55,576 bases of DNA from Psychrobacter sp. APC 3426 (GTDB taxonomy: Bacteria; Pseudomonadota; Gammaproteobacteria; Pseudomonadales; Moraxellaceae): the NCBI RefSeq assembly GCF_030408035.1, contig NZ_JASDCF010000022.1, positions 1 to 55,576 on the forward strand. Reading direction: 5' to 3'. Position 1 is the stretch's first letter. Each line of letters opens with the position of its first letter. Shown here piece by piece: positions 28,121 through 37,156 of this stretch. The notes beneath the pieces were generated by a model, which ran no database searches, was not told where the DNA came from, and was given only the letters and a program-made list of their open reading frames with translations. A program made the position numbers and the translations under genes.

Positions 28121-28153
28121 ATGACTGCCATATGACTGTCATATGACTGTCAT
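28121..28153. promoter_or_regulatory. Three tandem 11-bp palindromes, putative operator array
   Basis: ATGACTGCCAT, ATGACTGTCAT and ATGACTGTCAT follow one another without gaps. The last two are perfect palindromes around a central T. The 11-bp period places all sites on nearly the same face of the helix. The array lies 125-157 bases upstream of the META gene start. The same perfect 11-mer recurs once more at 31971-31981 before glnD. The regulator is unknown. Confidence 0.5.
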
Positions 28154-28282
28154 GATAGATTAGGTATAGATTGAGACGTGGTTTGTGCCAACTATACAGG
28201 TGATTTGCTAATAGGTCTTGTTAGCAGCGCCATAAGCTGCTAACACTTTTGTGTGATGGCGAGTCTGCTTGTTACTTTTGGC

Positions 28283-28314
28283 TTATCAACTTATCAACTT
28301 ATCGACTTATCAAC
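28283..28314. repeat. Octamer tandem repeat, four copies
   Basis: TTATCAAC, TTATCAAC, TTATCGAC, TTATCAAC in direct tandem. It is simple-sequence DNA, about 80 bases beyond the stop of the lipase chaperone gene. Confidence 0.75.
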
Positions 28315-28391
28315 CGCTGATCGATCAAGCTGTTATTTATCGAACATCTCACTGCCAAATAATCATTCGCCCCGTATCTAATTATTAGGAA

Positions 28392-29501
28392 TTATTGGGC
28401 AGCCGCAGCATTTTGTTGTTGCATCGCCGCATAACCCGCCAAGCGCTTGCGCTCGGTATCGTTAAATAGCTGCTGCTCGAGCTGATTGATTTGGGTTTGT
28501 GCCTGCGCTTTGTCCGCATTTTGGCTCAATAGGCGCTGCTTTTGTGTTTGGTATTGATCAAAACGCTGATCGAAATTGGCGTCTTCTTGATCTACTTGTG
28601 CCAGTCTCGCTGCTGCAGGCGCACCGACCAGCTCTCGACGCATATTGTATAGTGCTTCGGGGCTTGCGCCTTTGGCTTTCATCTGCTCAGTACGAGTCAT
28701 TAGCTCATTTAGATTGGCTTGTTGTGCAATATTGGCCTTGGTAGTGTTGTCCGGCATGCGGCTAATATAGTCTTGTTTTGCCGCCTCTTTTTGCGCATCA
28801 GACAACTGGGTATTTTGGTTGATTCTGACCATCTCCATACTATAATCGTCATAGTCATCCTCTGTACCAAAGAAGGCGGTGATGGTTTCTTTGGAAAAAT
28901 ACTGCTGACGTAGCTTACTGACGTCTTGCTTTTGCTGTGTCACCGCATTCAAATCCAACTCGCCACTTTTGGTCGCCTGTAGTTGCAGATTGCCATAGCG
29001 CTTTTCTATCTCAGGGATGTCTTTGAGATAGGCAATATATTGGTCAAATATCGTGACTGCTTGACTGGCGGCAGGCTCTGGCGTATGACTGCGGATATAG
29101 GTTTCAACTCGTGCATAAATGACAGCTTCGTTTTCTTCGCCCAGTGCTGACAAAAAATAATCAAACAACCGACGCAAGCCTTCAGTGACGACCAGCTGTC
29201 TGCTTTCATCGATGATGATTTCACCGTCGACATCGGTACCTTGCAGAGAGCGCGGTAGGTTTTCAAGCCCCGTGGTAAACACGGTATTACCTGCATTCGG
29301 TGCGACTATAACCTCGGCATCAGTCATTAAATCACTCGACGTTGAGATGTTTTGATTATTTTCTAATGTTATTGAATCTGTTTGCGATGACTGAGTATCG
29401 CTCTTATTGGGTTTAAACCACATGACAATGGCCACAGTGATAGCAGTCACGATAGCGATAATAAGTAATGGCAAATAAGGCAAGCGGCGATTGTTAGACA
29501 T
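28392..29501 (-). CDS. lifO: Lipase-specific foldase (steric chaperone)
   Basis: A 369-residue protein with one N-terminal membrane anchor (LPLLIIAIVTAITVAIVMWF) and a long helical periplasmic part. The Lif signature RLFDYFLSALGE is at about residues 110-121, followed by the extended helices typical of the foldase (YIRSHTPEPAASQAVTIFDQ, QQYFSKETITAFFGTEDDYD). Foldases hold the secreted lipase in a folding-competent state in the periplasm. It lies 210 bases downstream of the lipase gene on the same strand, the classical lip-lif order. The variable linker (residues 35-75) is Ser/Asn/Thr-rich as usual. Confidence 0.94.
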   Translation of the reverse strand: MSNNRRLPYLPLLIIAIVTAITVAIVMWFKPNKSDTQSSQTDSITLENNQNISTSSDLMTDAEVIVAPNAGNTVFTTGLENLPRSLQGTDVDGEIIIDESRQLVVTEGLRRLFDYFLSALGEENEAVIYARVETYIRSHTPEPAASQAVTIFDQYIAYLKDIPEIEKRYGNLQLQATKSGELDLNAVTQQKQDVSKLRQQYFSKETITAFFGTEDDYDDYSMEMVRINQNTQLSDAQKEAAKQDYISRMPDNTTKANIAQQANLNELMTRTEQMKAKGASPEALYNMRRELVGAPAAARLAQVDQEDANFDQRFDQYQTQKQRLLSQNADKAQAQTQINQLEQQLFNDTERKRLAGYAAMQQQNAAAAQ

Positions 29502-29592
29502 AGCGAAAACATCTTATGTAATAAATCAGGTGGTATGTATGGATAAGAGATTCAGGGTAGACAGAATCTTGAAATATAAGAAATATAAATAA

Positions 29593-29617
29593 ATAAGGCC
29601 AACGACGTTGACCTTAT
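29593..29617 (-). promoter_or_regulatory. Hairpin between the lipase and foldase genes
   Basis: ATAAGGTCAACG and CGTTGGCCTTAT pair over 12 positions with one G-T wobble, followed on the minus strand by TATTTATATTT. It may act as a partial terminator that lowers foldase expression relative to lipase. Confidence 0.4.
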
Positions 29618-29710
29618 ATGTACATCCGTTTAGAGCGTGCTCTCGATCCAATCGATGGTCATTTAGATAAGCCAATTAGACATCGCTTATAAAATACGGA
29701 TAAGCAAGTA

Positions 29711-30781
29711 TCACAAGTTGGCTTTTTTCAAGCGGTTGACCTGATCGCGGTAGACTGTCTTCGGATTGGGCTGTCCCCATGCGACTAACCCTAACAACTG
29801 ATTGACCGAATCCATATGGTTCATTTTATAATCGTCACGAATGACATAGCCGAGGCGACTTGAACAAGCAGAGACCAAACCATCATTCGGATCGTTTTCA
29901 AAGACTTTTGACGTCGCTAATAACACATAATCCATAGGGTCTAAAATATTGGTCACTTGACCGACACCACTGAATGAGTAGTACTCGATACCGTTCACTC
30001 TGGTTGCTGTCGGCTGACCGCAATAGCTGGTTGGCATCGCGGCAGGGAACTCAGCATTAAAGCTGGTCATGTAATCCGTAGATAAGGCGGTAATGGCCCC
30101 ATAGGCATCTTGATCTTGTAGCTTATCAACTGGAATACCTGCATTTAAATCCATAAAATTGCCCAAGAAGCCAAATAGACCTAAAGCGGCTTTGGTCGCA
30201 GTATTATACTCACCGTTTATTTTATCTTTTTCAATCTGCTCGATGACCCAGTCAGCCAACGCTGCACCTTGCTCTGGGCTGGCGACTGCAGTCACTGAAG
30301 CCACATACTTAGGCTCAACGGCTGCGACATAACGGATATCATGACCACCATGGCTATGACCAAATAAGTTAACCTTTGGACTACCTGAAACCGCAGAAAT
30401 GGTTTTAACTTGTTGTAGCAACTGCTCGCCGCGCACACGACTGTCACCAAAAGATGACGTCTTAGTCGCATATACTTCAGAACCGCCGCTCATGAGCGTT
30501 TGCGGTATGCCATAGAAGTAATCAACACCCAGTAATTTAGTGAAACCAACCAAACCATGCGCCATAACGACAGGATACTTGGTATCAGTATGGCTAGATG
30601 TAAAGTATTTACTGTCGACCACTTTACATCCTGTGGCATTGGCACAGTTATAGTACTTGCCAGCTGCTTGAGCAGAAGTGGTTTGCATGGTCATTAGTAG
30701 AAGGCCGGTGCCGAGCGCACCTAATGTCGGCAGCAGCTTTTTTGCTGATGTAGCCGTAGGAAGATAAGATTTGAGCATCAT
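29711..30781 (-). CDS. lip: Secreted triacylglycerol lipase (subfamily I type)
   Basis: 356 residues; AAGGA lies 7 bases before the first ATG. A signal peptide of about 39 residues ends at TTSAQA. The alpha/beta-hydrolase core shows the oxyanion segment YPVVMAHGLVGF (about residues 69-80), the nucleophile elbow GHSHGGHD (Ser about 143), the catalytic Asp region NDPNDGLVSACSSRLG and the His in YKMNHMDSVNQ. Cys pairs (YNCANATGCK, YCGQ with SACS) suggest disulfides. This layout is that of Pseudomonas-type lipases that need a foldase, and the foldase gene follows directly. A cold-active enzyme is plausible given the presumed host but cannot be read from the sequence. Confidence 0.95.
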   Translation of the reverse strand: MMLKSYLPTATSAKKLLPTLGALGTGLLLMTMQTTSAQAAGKYYNCANATGCKVVDSKYFTSSHTDTKYPVVMAHGLVGFTKLLGVDYFYGIPQTLMSGGSEVYATKTSSFGDSRVRGEQLLQQVKTISAVSGSPKVNLFGHSHGGHDIRYVAAVEPKYVASVTAVASPEQGAALADWVIEQIEKDKINGEYNTATKAALGLFGFLGNFMDLNAGIPVDKLQDQDAYGAITALSTDYMTSFNAEFPAAMPTSYCGQPTATRVNGIEYYSFSGVGQVTNILDPMDYVLLATSKVFENDPNDGLVSACSSRLGYVIRDDYKMNHMDSVNQLLGLVAWGQPNPKTVYRDQVNRLKKANL

Positions 30782-31117
30782 AACAACATCCTTGTAATCG
30801 TTAAATTTTGGTAATCGTTATCTATGACTTCCTATATCGCCTACTGCACAAAAGTCATAAAAATAGTGCCAATTCCTTTAGCAACCAAAATTACAATACT
30901 TCTATAATCTGTAACATTCAACTGTTTTTTTGCACACGAACGCCTTCACAATGACTATATAGTCACACCTGTGCATATAAATAAGCTGAGACAGTTGGTA
31001 TCAGTATATTACAAGGATTTTAGAGATGCGTACAAAGTTACTAAGTGTTAGCAAAACAGCCACTTCTGCATTTATGCTATAATCCATCCTATTAATTCCA
31101 TAACTATAAGTAAGATA
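30782..31117. other. Divergent region between the lipase gene and map
   Basis: 336 bases carrying promoters for both directions. Only the map promoter (31075-31083) is clear. An 18-codon frame with an RBS-like AAGGA (31026-31082) overlaps that promoter and is not accepted as a gene. Confidence 0.45.
31075..31083 (+). promoter_or_regulatory. Extended -10 promoter of map
   Basis: TGCTATAAT is a perfect extended -10 element 35 bases before the map ATG. Transcription would begin near 31090. No good -35 is visible, which is compatible with an extended -10 promoter. Confidence 0.5.
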
Positions 31118-31912
31118 ATGATGACTAAAAAATCCCTCATTCAGTCCCCAGAAGCCATAGAAAAAATGCGCGTGGCCGGTAAGCTTGCAAGCGATGTCCT
31201 AGTAATGCTCGACGAGCACGTAAGAGTTGGCATCAGTACCGAAGCCCTTAACCAAATTGCTCACGATTATATCGTTGATGTGCAAAAAGCCATCCCTGCG
31301 CCGCTTAACTATAATGGTTTTCCTAAATCCATCTGTACGTCGGTTAACCATGTCGTCTGTCATGGTATTCCAACTGACAACAAACTGCTAAAAGATGGCG
31401 ATATTATCAACATTGATGTGACCGTCATTAAGGATGGCTATTATGGCGATACCTCAAAAATGTGGATCGTTGGTAATGGCTCTATCATGGCACAGCGTAT
31501 CTGTAAGGTTGCGCAAGAGGCTCTATACGCTGGTATGAGTGTGGTAAAAAACGGTGCGCGTTTAGGTGATGTTGGTGCGGCTATTCAAGAAGTGGTCGAG
31601 CCTGAGCGCTTTAGTATCGTTCGTGAATTCTGTGGTCATGGCATCAGTGATGAGTTTCACCATGAGCCACAAGTCATGCACTATGGCAAAAAAGGCACAG
31701 GTTTTGAGCTCAAAACGGGTATGACGTTTACCATCGAACCAATGATTAACCAAGGCACATGGCAAACCAAGATTTTGCCTGATGAATGGACGGCGATTAC
31801 CAAAGACCGTAAGCTGTCTGCACAGTGGGAGCATACGATGGTCGTGACTGATAACGGCTGCGAAGTATTTACCACACGCCCTGAAGAAGATTTGAGTTTT
31901 TTGACGCAGTAA
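31118..31912 (+). CDS. map: Methionine aminopeptidase, type I
   Basis: A 264-residue cytosolic enzyme that removes the initiator Met. The two adjacent ATGs (31118, 31121) are equally possible starts. The five metal ligands are recognisable: Asp in NIDVTVIKDGYYGDTSKMW (two), His in CGHGISDEFH, Glu in FTIEPMINQG and Glu in QWEHTMVV. The substrate His in VNHVVCHGIP is present. Length is that of E. coli Map. The order map-glnD-dapC is shared with other gammaproteobacteria such as Pseudomonas. A strong terminator after map makes glnD a separate unit. Confidence 0.97.
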   Translation: MMTKKSLIQSPEAIEKMRVAGKLASDVLVMLDEHVRVGISTEALNQIAHDYIVDVQKAIPAPLNYNGFPKSICTSVNHVVCHGIPTDNKLLKDGDIINIDVTVIKDGYYGDTSKMWIVGNGSIMAQRICKVAQEALYAGMSVVKNGARLGDVGAAIQEVVEPERFSIVREFCGHGISDEFHHEPQVMHYGKKGTGFELKTGMTFTIEPMINQGTWQTKILPDEWTAITKDRKLSAQWEHTMVVTDNGCEVFTTRPEEDLSFLTQ

Positions 31913-31918
31913 TACATA

Positions 31919-31948
31919 AAAAGACCGCCTAGGCGGTCTTTTTTTTGG
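31919..31948 (+). terminator. Terminator after map
   Basis: AAGACCGCC and GGCGGTCTT form a perfect GC-rich stem followed by eight T. Confidence 0.92.
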
Positions 31949-31970
31949 ACTATAATTAGGTGCTGTACTT

Positions 31971-31981
31971 ATGACTGTCAT
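31971..31981. promoter_or_regulatory. Isolated ATGACTGTCAT palindrome upstream of glnD
   Basis: An exact copy of the 11-bp palindrome arrayed at 28121-28153. It lies 118-128 bases before the glnD start, almost the same distance as the array has to the META gene. It may be a site for the same regulator. Confidence 0.35.
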
Positions 31982-32098
31982 GCCTTTATATTTAGGGCGT
32001 GTCTCTTTAACGACAGCGCAGTTTCAATCACTGTTTCTTTTAGCAGCTTTAACAGCCTTTTAACGATATATTTTTAAATTCTTAACTGGATAACACTC

Positions 32099-34861
32099 AT
32101 GTTTAATTGTGATGTCGCCTCTATTGATCTAACACCTTTACCTCTATTCTCAAAAGATACAGCGACAACGACCTCTCTGCTAGCAGACCCAAATGCCGCT
32201 CAGTCAATGGAGACATCCTTACTTGGTATTCCTGAATGGTTGATTCAGATTAATGACGACATCAGCCGCGCACTTGAGCGCGGTGTCAATATCCGTCAGT
32301 TGGTCGGAGCACGTGCCTGCGCTATCGATGAGCTGCTCATTTCATTGTTCAATTGGTTTGAGTTAGATAAGACAGATTTGGCGCTGTTCGCGACAGGCGG
32401 TTATGGTCGCGGCGAACTGTCATTGTACTCTGACGTCGATATTTTACTCCTCTCCCCTGATGAGATTGATTCTGATACTAGCGGCAAAATCGATAGTTTG
32501 GTGGCGCTACTGTGGGATATCGGCTTAGAGCCTGCACTATCAGTACGTAGTGTCAGTGACGGTTTGGAGGCAGCAACCGATCATACCATCGCTAGTGCAT
32601 TACTCGAGGCGCGCCTGCTCGCTGGTAATGAAGCTCTGCAAGAGGTACCTGTCCAGATAGTGAACAAACTATGGTCACCGCGTGATTTTTTTGATGTAAA
32701 AATCAAAGAAGCCATGGCACGCCACCTACGTCATAACGCCACAGAGTATAACCTAGAACCCAACATTAAAACCGCACCTGGTGGCCTGCGTGATATCCAT
32801 ATCATTGGCTGGGTAACCAAGCGTTATTTTCGAGTCAGTAAGCTCTACGATTTGGTACAACAAAACTTTTTGACCGAAAAAGAATTCGATGAGCTGAGCT
32901 TTGCAGAAGGCTATCTATGGCAGATACGTCATTATTTGCATGTATTGACAGGTCGTAATGAAAACAAACTGCTGTTTGACTATCAACGTGAGATTGCCCA
33001 GTTAATGGGTTATGAGACTCAGCCGGATGATCAGCCTAATGCAGCGGTTGAGCGTTTTATGCGTGACTATTACCGCTGTGCCATGCAGATATCGACACTG
33101 TCTGAGATGCTGACCAACCATTATTACGAGACCATTATCGAGCCGCAACTGCCAGATGATGAGCGACCAAAAAAGCAGCCAATCAATGCCCGCTTTAACA
33201 AGGTCGGTGACCAAATCGCGATGGCACATCATAGGGTTTTTGCACAACATCCCGAGTCGATTTTAGAGATGTTTTTGCTGATGGGTCAATACGGAATCAA
33301 AAACGTCCGTACCCATACCTTACGCGCATTAAAAATCGCGGCACGTGGTATCGATCAGGTCTACCGTGACAACCCTACTCATCAACAGCTGTTTTTATCA
33401 AATTTAAAAGAGCAAAACTATCTGTTTCATCGTCTGCGTACCATGAATCGTTATGGTGTTTTAGGCAGCTACATTCCTGCCTTTGCGCAAGTGACTGGAC
33501 TGATGCAGTATGACTTATTTCATCGTTATACCGTCGACGCCCATACATTGTTTTTGATTCGTATTTTGCACCGTTTCACTGACCCCCGTTTTTATGAAGA
33601 CTTTCCATTGGTCAGCTCTATCTTTCAGCGTATCGAACGCAAAGAAATCTTGGTGCTGGCAGCGATGTTCCACGATATCGCCAAAGGTCGCGGCGGCAAT
33701 CACAGCCAGTTGGGTGAGACCGAATCGATTGAGTTTTGTTTGGCACATGGTATGAGTACAGCCGACGCTCACTTGGTCGGCTGGCTGACGCGCTATCATC
33801 TACTGATGTCGATGACCGCGCAGAAAAAAGACATCTCAGACCCGGAGGTTGTGACTGTCTTTGCTGATTTGGTTGGTAATGTCACGCACCTTAACCACTT
33901 GTATGTACTGACGGTTGCCGACATGAACGCCACCAATCCACAGCTATGGAACAGCTGGCGGGCGACATTAATGAAGCAGCTCTACTCACAAACTCGCCGC
34001 ATTTTGCGTGCTGATATCGATGCGCCAACCAATCGCCAAGATATGATTAGCGCGACACGCAAGCAAGCGGAGGCAATGCTTGATGATGTCGACAATCAGC
34101 ACATGAATCGAGATGAAGTATTGAGGCTGTGGGATGACTTGGGCGATGAGTATTTTTTACGTGAGATTCCAGAAGATATTCTGTGGCATACCGAAGCCAT
34201 CTTGAACCACCCGCCGATGGGTCGCGCCTCCGACGCTGATAGTGCGCCCTTGGTTGTATTGCGTGAGCATCGTGAACTGGCGCTTGATGCGGTACAGGTC
34301 TTTGTCTACACCCAAGATCAGATGAACTTATTTGCCGTTACCATGGCGGTATTTGATCAGATGAACTTGGATGTATTAGATGCTCGCATCATCACTGCCA
34401 CCCGTGATTTTGCATTAGATTCTTATGTGTTATTAGACCGTAGTGGCACATTATTGGTTGATAAAGACAGCCAACAAGAGCTCAAACAGCGATTGATTGA
34501 TGCGTTCAAAGACCCAACAGTACCTAAGCTTACTCACAAACGCATTCCTCGTCAGCTCAGGCATTTTGAGGTGACAACCGTCATCAATTTCGAATTTAAC
34601 GAAGCTTCAGACCAGCATATTATGAGCTTAGAGACACTGGATCAACCTGGGCTATTGGCACGAGTTGGACAGGTGTTTTTGCAAGAGAAAATAGAGGTCC
34701 ATGCGGCGCGTATCACCACCTTGGGTGAGCGTGCAGAAGATATGTTTTATATCAGTGACCAAAACGATGAGCCGCTGTCCGCTGACAGACTGGACGCCTT
34801 AAAATCAGCGTTGATAGCGAGCCTTACTGTACAAAAGGATGCTGCTAGTACCCAAAATTGA
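32099..34861 (+). CDS. glnD: Bifunctional [protein-PII] uridylyltransferase / uridylyl-removing enzyme
   Basis: The nitrogen sensor that uridylylates PII when glutamine is low and removes UMP when it is high. The 920-residue protein has the nucleotidyltransferase motif GGYGRGELSLYSDVDILLLS (about residues 99-118), the DUF294-type helical region (LRHNATEYNLEPNIKTAPGG, LRDIHIIGWV), the HD hydrolase domain (MFHDIAKGRGGNHSQLGETE, about 522) and two C-terminal ACT domains (VQVFVYTQDQMNLFAVTMAV, MSLETLDQPGLLARVGQVF). The N-terminus up to residue 45 is not conserved, and the RBS is weak. The length is normal. A terminator follows at 34940. Confidence 0.96.
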   Translation: MFNCDVASIDLTPLPLFSKDTATTTSLLADPNAAQSMETSLLGIPEWLIQINDDISRALERGVNIRQLVGARACAIDELLISLFNWFELDKTDLALFATGGYGRGELSLYSDVDILLLSPDEIDSDTSGKIDSLVALLWDIGLEPALSVRSVSDGLEAATDHTIASALLEARLLAGNEALQEVPVQIVNKLWSPRDFFDVKIKEAMARHLRHNATEYNLEPNIKTAPGGLRDIHIIGWVTKRYFRVSKLYDLVQQNFLTEKEFDELSFAEGYLWQIRHYLHVLTGRNENKLLFDYQREIAQLMGYETQPDDQPNAAVERFMRDYYRCAMQISTLSEMLTNHYYETIIEPQLPDDERPKKQPINARFNKVGDQIAMAHHRVFAQHPESILEMFLLMGQYGIKNVRTHTLRALKIAARGIDQVYRDNPTHQQLFLSNLKEQNYLFHRLRTMNRYGVLGSYIPAFAQVTGLMQYDLFHRYTVDAHTLFLIRILHRFTDPRFYEDFPLVSSIFQRIERKEILVLAAMFHDIAKGRGGNHSQLGETESIEFCLAHGMSTADAHLVGWLTRYHLLMSMTAQKKDISDPEVVTVFADLVGNVTHLNHLYVLTVADMNATNPQLWNSWRATLMKQLYSQTRRILRADIDAPTNRQDMISATRKQAEAMLDDVDNQHMNRDEVLRLWDDLGDEYFLREIPEDILWHTEAILNHPPMGRASDADSAPLVVLREHRELALDAVQVFVYTQDQMNLFAVTMAVFDQMNLDVLDARIITATRDFALDSYVLLDRSGTLLVDKDSQQELKQRLIDAFKDPTVPKLTHKRIPRQLRHFEVTTVINFEFNEASDQHIMSLETLDQPGLLARVGQVFLQEKIEVHAARITTLGERAEDMFYISDQNDEPLSADRLDALKSALIASLTVQKDAASTQN

Positions 34862-34939
34862 CAAGTACCTAGAATTGATACGTTAAAAAGTCTGTTTGAA
34901 GTTTGCCAGTCTGCTTAAATTAAGTAATAATTAAGTATT

Positions 34940-34974
34940 AAGCGCCCTATCAGTCATTGATGGGGCGCTTTTTT
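34940..34974 (+). terminator. Terminator after glnD
   Basis: AAGCGCCC, ATCA and their complements TGAT, GGGCGCTT form a hairpin followed by TTTTTT. Confidence 0.92.
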
Positions 34975-35021
34975 GAAAAACATGCTCAAAAGAATGATGA
35001 TGGCGTAAATAACAATCAACC

Positions 35022-35705
35022 TTACAAAGTACTTTTATATATCATTTCATGAGCATATTCTTTTAGCTCATTATCAGCAAGCTGAGGTGGCAAGACCTCT
35101 GCATCGACCTGTTTTTGCGTTAGTATCAGGCGACCAGTACTGACTTCTTTTTGTAGTAAATAGTGCAAACTTGCTAAATGGAACTGACCCTCTAAACCGT
35201 TGTATAACTGCTTTAAAGAGATGGGTGACTTGTCATGTACATCAAGATAAAGACAATCTTCTGCCAATATGGCCATCTCATTTAGCGCCTCCTCACTTTG
35301 CACTTGATCAGTGTCAATTCTGCTTTGAAGATTATTGGCCAGTCGACCTTTACTCACTATCATGACGACAAAAACCACTGTTTGAATAACAAACAAGCCG
35401 ACATATTGCCATAAAGGTAATGATATACCGAGCAGCTTACTGAGCAACATCAATGCCATCGCCACGCCTATATAACTGACCAATTGCCACATCAGCCACA
35501 TCATTAAACTATTTTCACCATACCAAAACATCTGCTTTTCTCTTAACGCAATCAGATGCTGACGACTTTTCCACCAACACTCCTCGCGCTCTTTTAACAG
35601 CTCATATAATTTGGCACGCGACATACCATTATCAAAGCTACTACCAGAGCTTGTATCATTGATATCTTTAGCGTTGAGCCCGTTATTTTTTAGCACACTA
35701 GACAT
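35022..35705 (-). CDS. Unknown protein with two transmembrane segments
   Basis: A 227-residue protein I do not recognise. AAAGG lies about 12 bases before the ATG. A Ser/Asn-rich tail is followed by a charged helical stretch (YELLKEREECWWKSRQHLIA). Two hydrophobic segments come next (MMWLMWQLVSYIGVAMALML and LWQYVGLFVIQTVVFVVMIV). A cytoplasmic C-terminal half has acidic helical segments and a possible winged-helix-like end (FHLASLHYLLQKEVSTGRLI). It is transcribed against glnD and away from dapC, so it interrupts the usual glnD-dapC neighbourhood. Codon use looks like that of its neighbours. Confidence 0.75.
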   Translation of the reverse strand: MSSVLKNNGLNAKDINDTSSGSSFDNGMSRAKLYELLKEREECWWKSRQHLIALREKQMFWYGENSLMMWLMWQLVSYIGVAMALMLLSKLLGISLPLWQYVGLFVIQTVVFVVMIVSKGRLANNLQSRIDTDQVQSEEALNEMAILAEDCLYLDVHDKSPISLKQLYNGLEGQFHLASLHYLLQKEVSTGRLILTQKQVDAEVLPPQLADNELKEYAHEMIYKSTL

Positions 35706-35893
35706 ATCAAACTACCTTTACCTCACCCACTATTGCGTACTGATAGTGAATGTTCATGGTTAATAAGCTATAAACAGTTAATAGCGATAAGTATCAGAAG
35801 CAAAAGACAAAAAATAAGAGAAGTGCTACACTTCCCAAATGTAATCTTTCTTTATAACTTTATTATTAATTGTCTATTATAGTTACCCTACTT

Positions 35894-37156
35894 ATGAATC
35901 ACAACTTAACGCATCTGCACCCTTATCCCTTTGCAAAGATGGCAACATTGCTTTCTAATAGCATGCCAGCTCACGACTACAGTGAAATAAAGCTAGGAAT
36001 TGGTGAGCCAAAGCACGAGCCACCCGCATTTGTGCTGGACGTACTACGTGAAAACTTGGACAAAATAAGCCGTTATCCGACCACCAATGGCATGTTTGAG
36101 CTGCGTCAGACGATTGCACATTGGCTAGAAAGGCGGTTTTTTCTAAATCATGTCGATGCACACAAGCAAGTGTTGCCAGTCATGGGTACACGCGAAGCTA
36201 TTTTCAGCTTGGTACAAGCTGTTGTTAACCATGAAGTAGTAGAGGCAAAAGACAGGACAAAGACCCATCAGGCAGCGGCTTCTCGTCAATCTTCTGTACC
36301 CAGCCAAGCGCCCACTGTGGTCATGCCAAACCCGTTTTATCAGATATATGAGGGCGCAGCGATATTGGCAGAGGCGGCGCCTTACTTTGTGCCCTGTACT
36401 CTAGACAATGACTTTAAGGGCAACTATCGCGCGGTACCAAAAGACGTTTGGGCGCGCACACAATTACTGTTCGTTTGTAGTCCGAACAACCCAACAGGCG
36501 CCGTCATGACGATGGATGATTGGGAGTATCTCATTCGATTGTCAGAGCAGCACGACTTTATCATTGCAAGTGACGAATGCTATAGCGAGCTGTACTTTGA
36601 CACTGCGCCGATAGGACTATTACAAGCTTGCGCGGCATTGGGTCGTCATGATTTTAAGAGATGCATCGTGTTTCATTCTTTATCTAAGCGCTCAAATCTG
36701 CCTGGTCTGCGCTCTGGGTTTGTAGCGGGTGATGCAAAGATTTTGCAAGCTTATTTGCAATATCGCACCTACCAAGGCTGTGCGATGCCAATACCACATC
36801 AGCTCGCCTCTATCGCCGCTTGGCAAGATGAAAAGCACGTGGCACATAACCGTGCACTGTATCAAGAAAAATTCGCCCTATGGATGGCAGAGCTGGGGCA
36901 GTTGTTAGAACTACGGATGCCTGAGGCAGGCTTTTACTTTTGGATTAAAGCCCCTGAACAGTTCGATGGTGATGACGAGGTGTTTGTAAAAGCACTATAC
37001 GAGCAGGCCAATATTCATGCCTTGGCAGGTCGCTATCTATCACGTGAGGTCAATGGTCATAATCCTGGTCAAGGTTATGTCCGTATCGCTCTGGTCGCTA
37101 GTGTCGAGGAGAGTCGTGAGGCGATTGGTCGCATTCGTCAATTGCTTGGTGCATAA
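35894..37156 (+). CDS. dapC: Succinyldiaminopimelate aminotransferase (DapC type)
   Basis: A PLP enzyme of the lysine/diaminopimelate pathway, 420 residues from the ATG at 35894; a TTG eight codons earlier is less likely. The N-terminus NHNLTHLHPYPFAKMATLL matches DapC (LxPYPFxxL). Fold-type I motifs are visible: VMGTREAIFSL, NPFYQIYEGAA, CSPNNPTGAVM, DECYSELYF and the PLP lysine in HSLSKRSNLPGLRSGFVAGD (Lys about 265), plus the Arg in GYVRIALVAS. A low-complexity insertion (residues 115-140, rich in Thr, Lys, Gln and Ser) lies between two core strands. A strong terminator follows. Confidence 0.92.
   Translation: MNHNLTHLHPYPFAKMATLLSNSMPAHDYSEIKLGIGEPKHEPPAFVLDVLRENLDKISRYPTTNGMFELRQTIAHWLERRFFLNHVDAHKQVLPVMGTREAIFSLVQAVVNHEVVEAKDRTKTHQAAASRQSSVPSQAPTVVMPNPFYQIYEGAAILAEAAPYFVPCTLDNDFKGNYRAVPKDVWARTQLLFVCSPNNPTGAVMTMDDWEYLIRLSEQHDFIIASDECYSELYFDTAPIGLLQACAALGRHDFKRCIVFHSLSKRSNLPGLRSGFVAGDAKILQAYLQYRTYQGCAMPIPHQLASIAAWQDEKHVAHNRALYQEKFALWMAELGQLLELRMPEAGFYFWIKAPEQFDGDDEVFVKALYEQANIHALAGRYLSREVNGHNPGQGYVRIALVASVEESREAIGRIRQLLGA

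Larger units (their letters stand above)
27997..28391. other. Repeat-rich intergenic region upstream of the META lipoprotein
   Basis: About 395 bases holding three separate direct-repeat clusters: an 18-bp unit twice (28067-28103), an 11-bp palindrome three times (28121-28153), and an 8-bp unit four times (28283-28314). No gene is seen. The region is unusually repetitive compared with the other intergenic DNA of this window. Confidence 0.7.

Noticed and set aside
31026..31082. 18-codon ORF (MRTKLLSVSKTATSAFML) with AAGGA upstream
   Set aside because: Its end overlaps the -10 element of map, so it would precede the map transcript; no evidence for an independent transcript.
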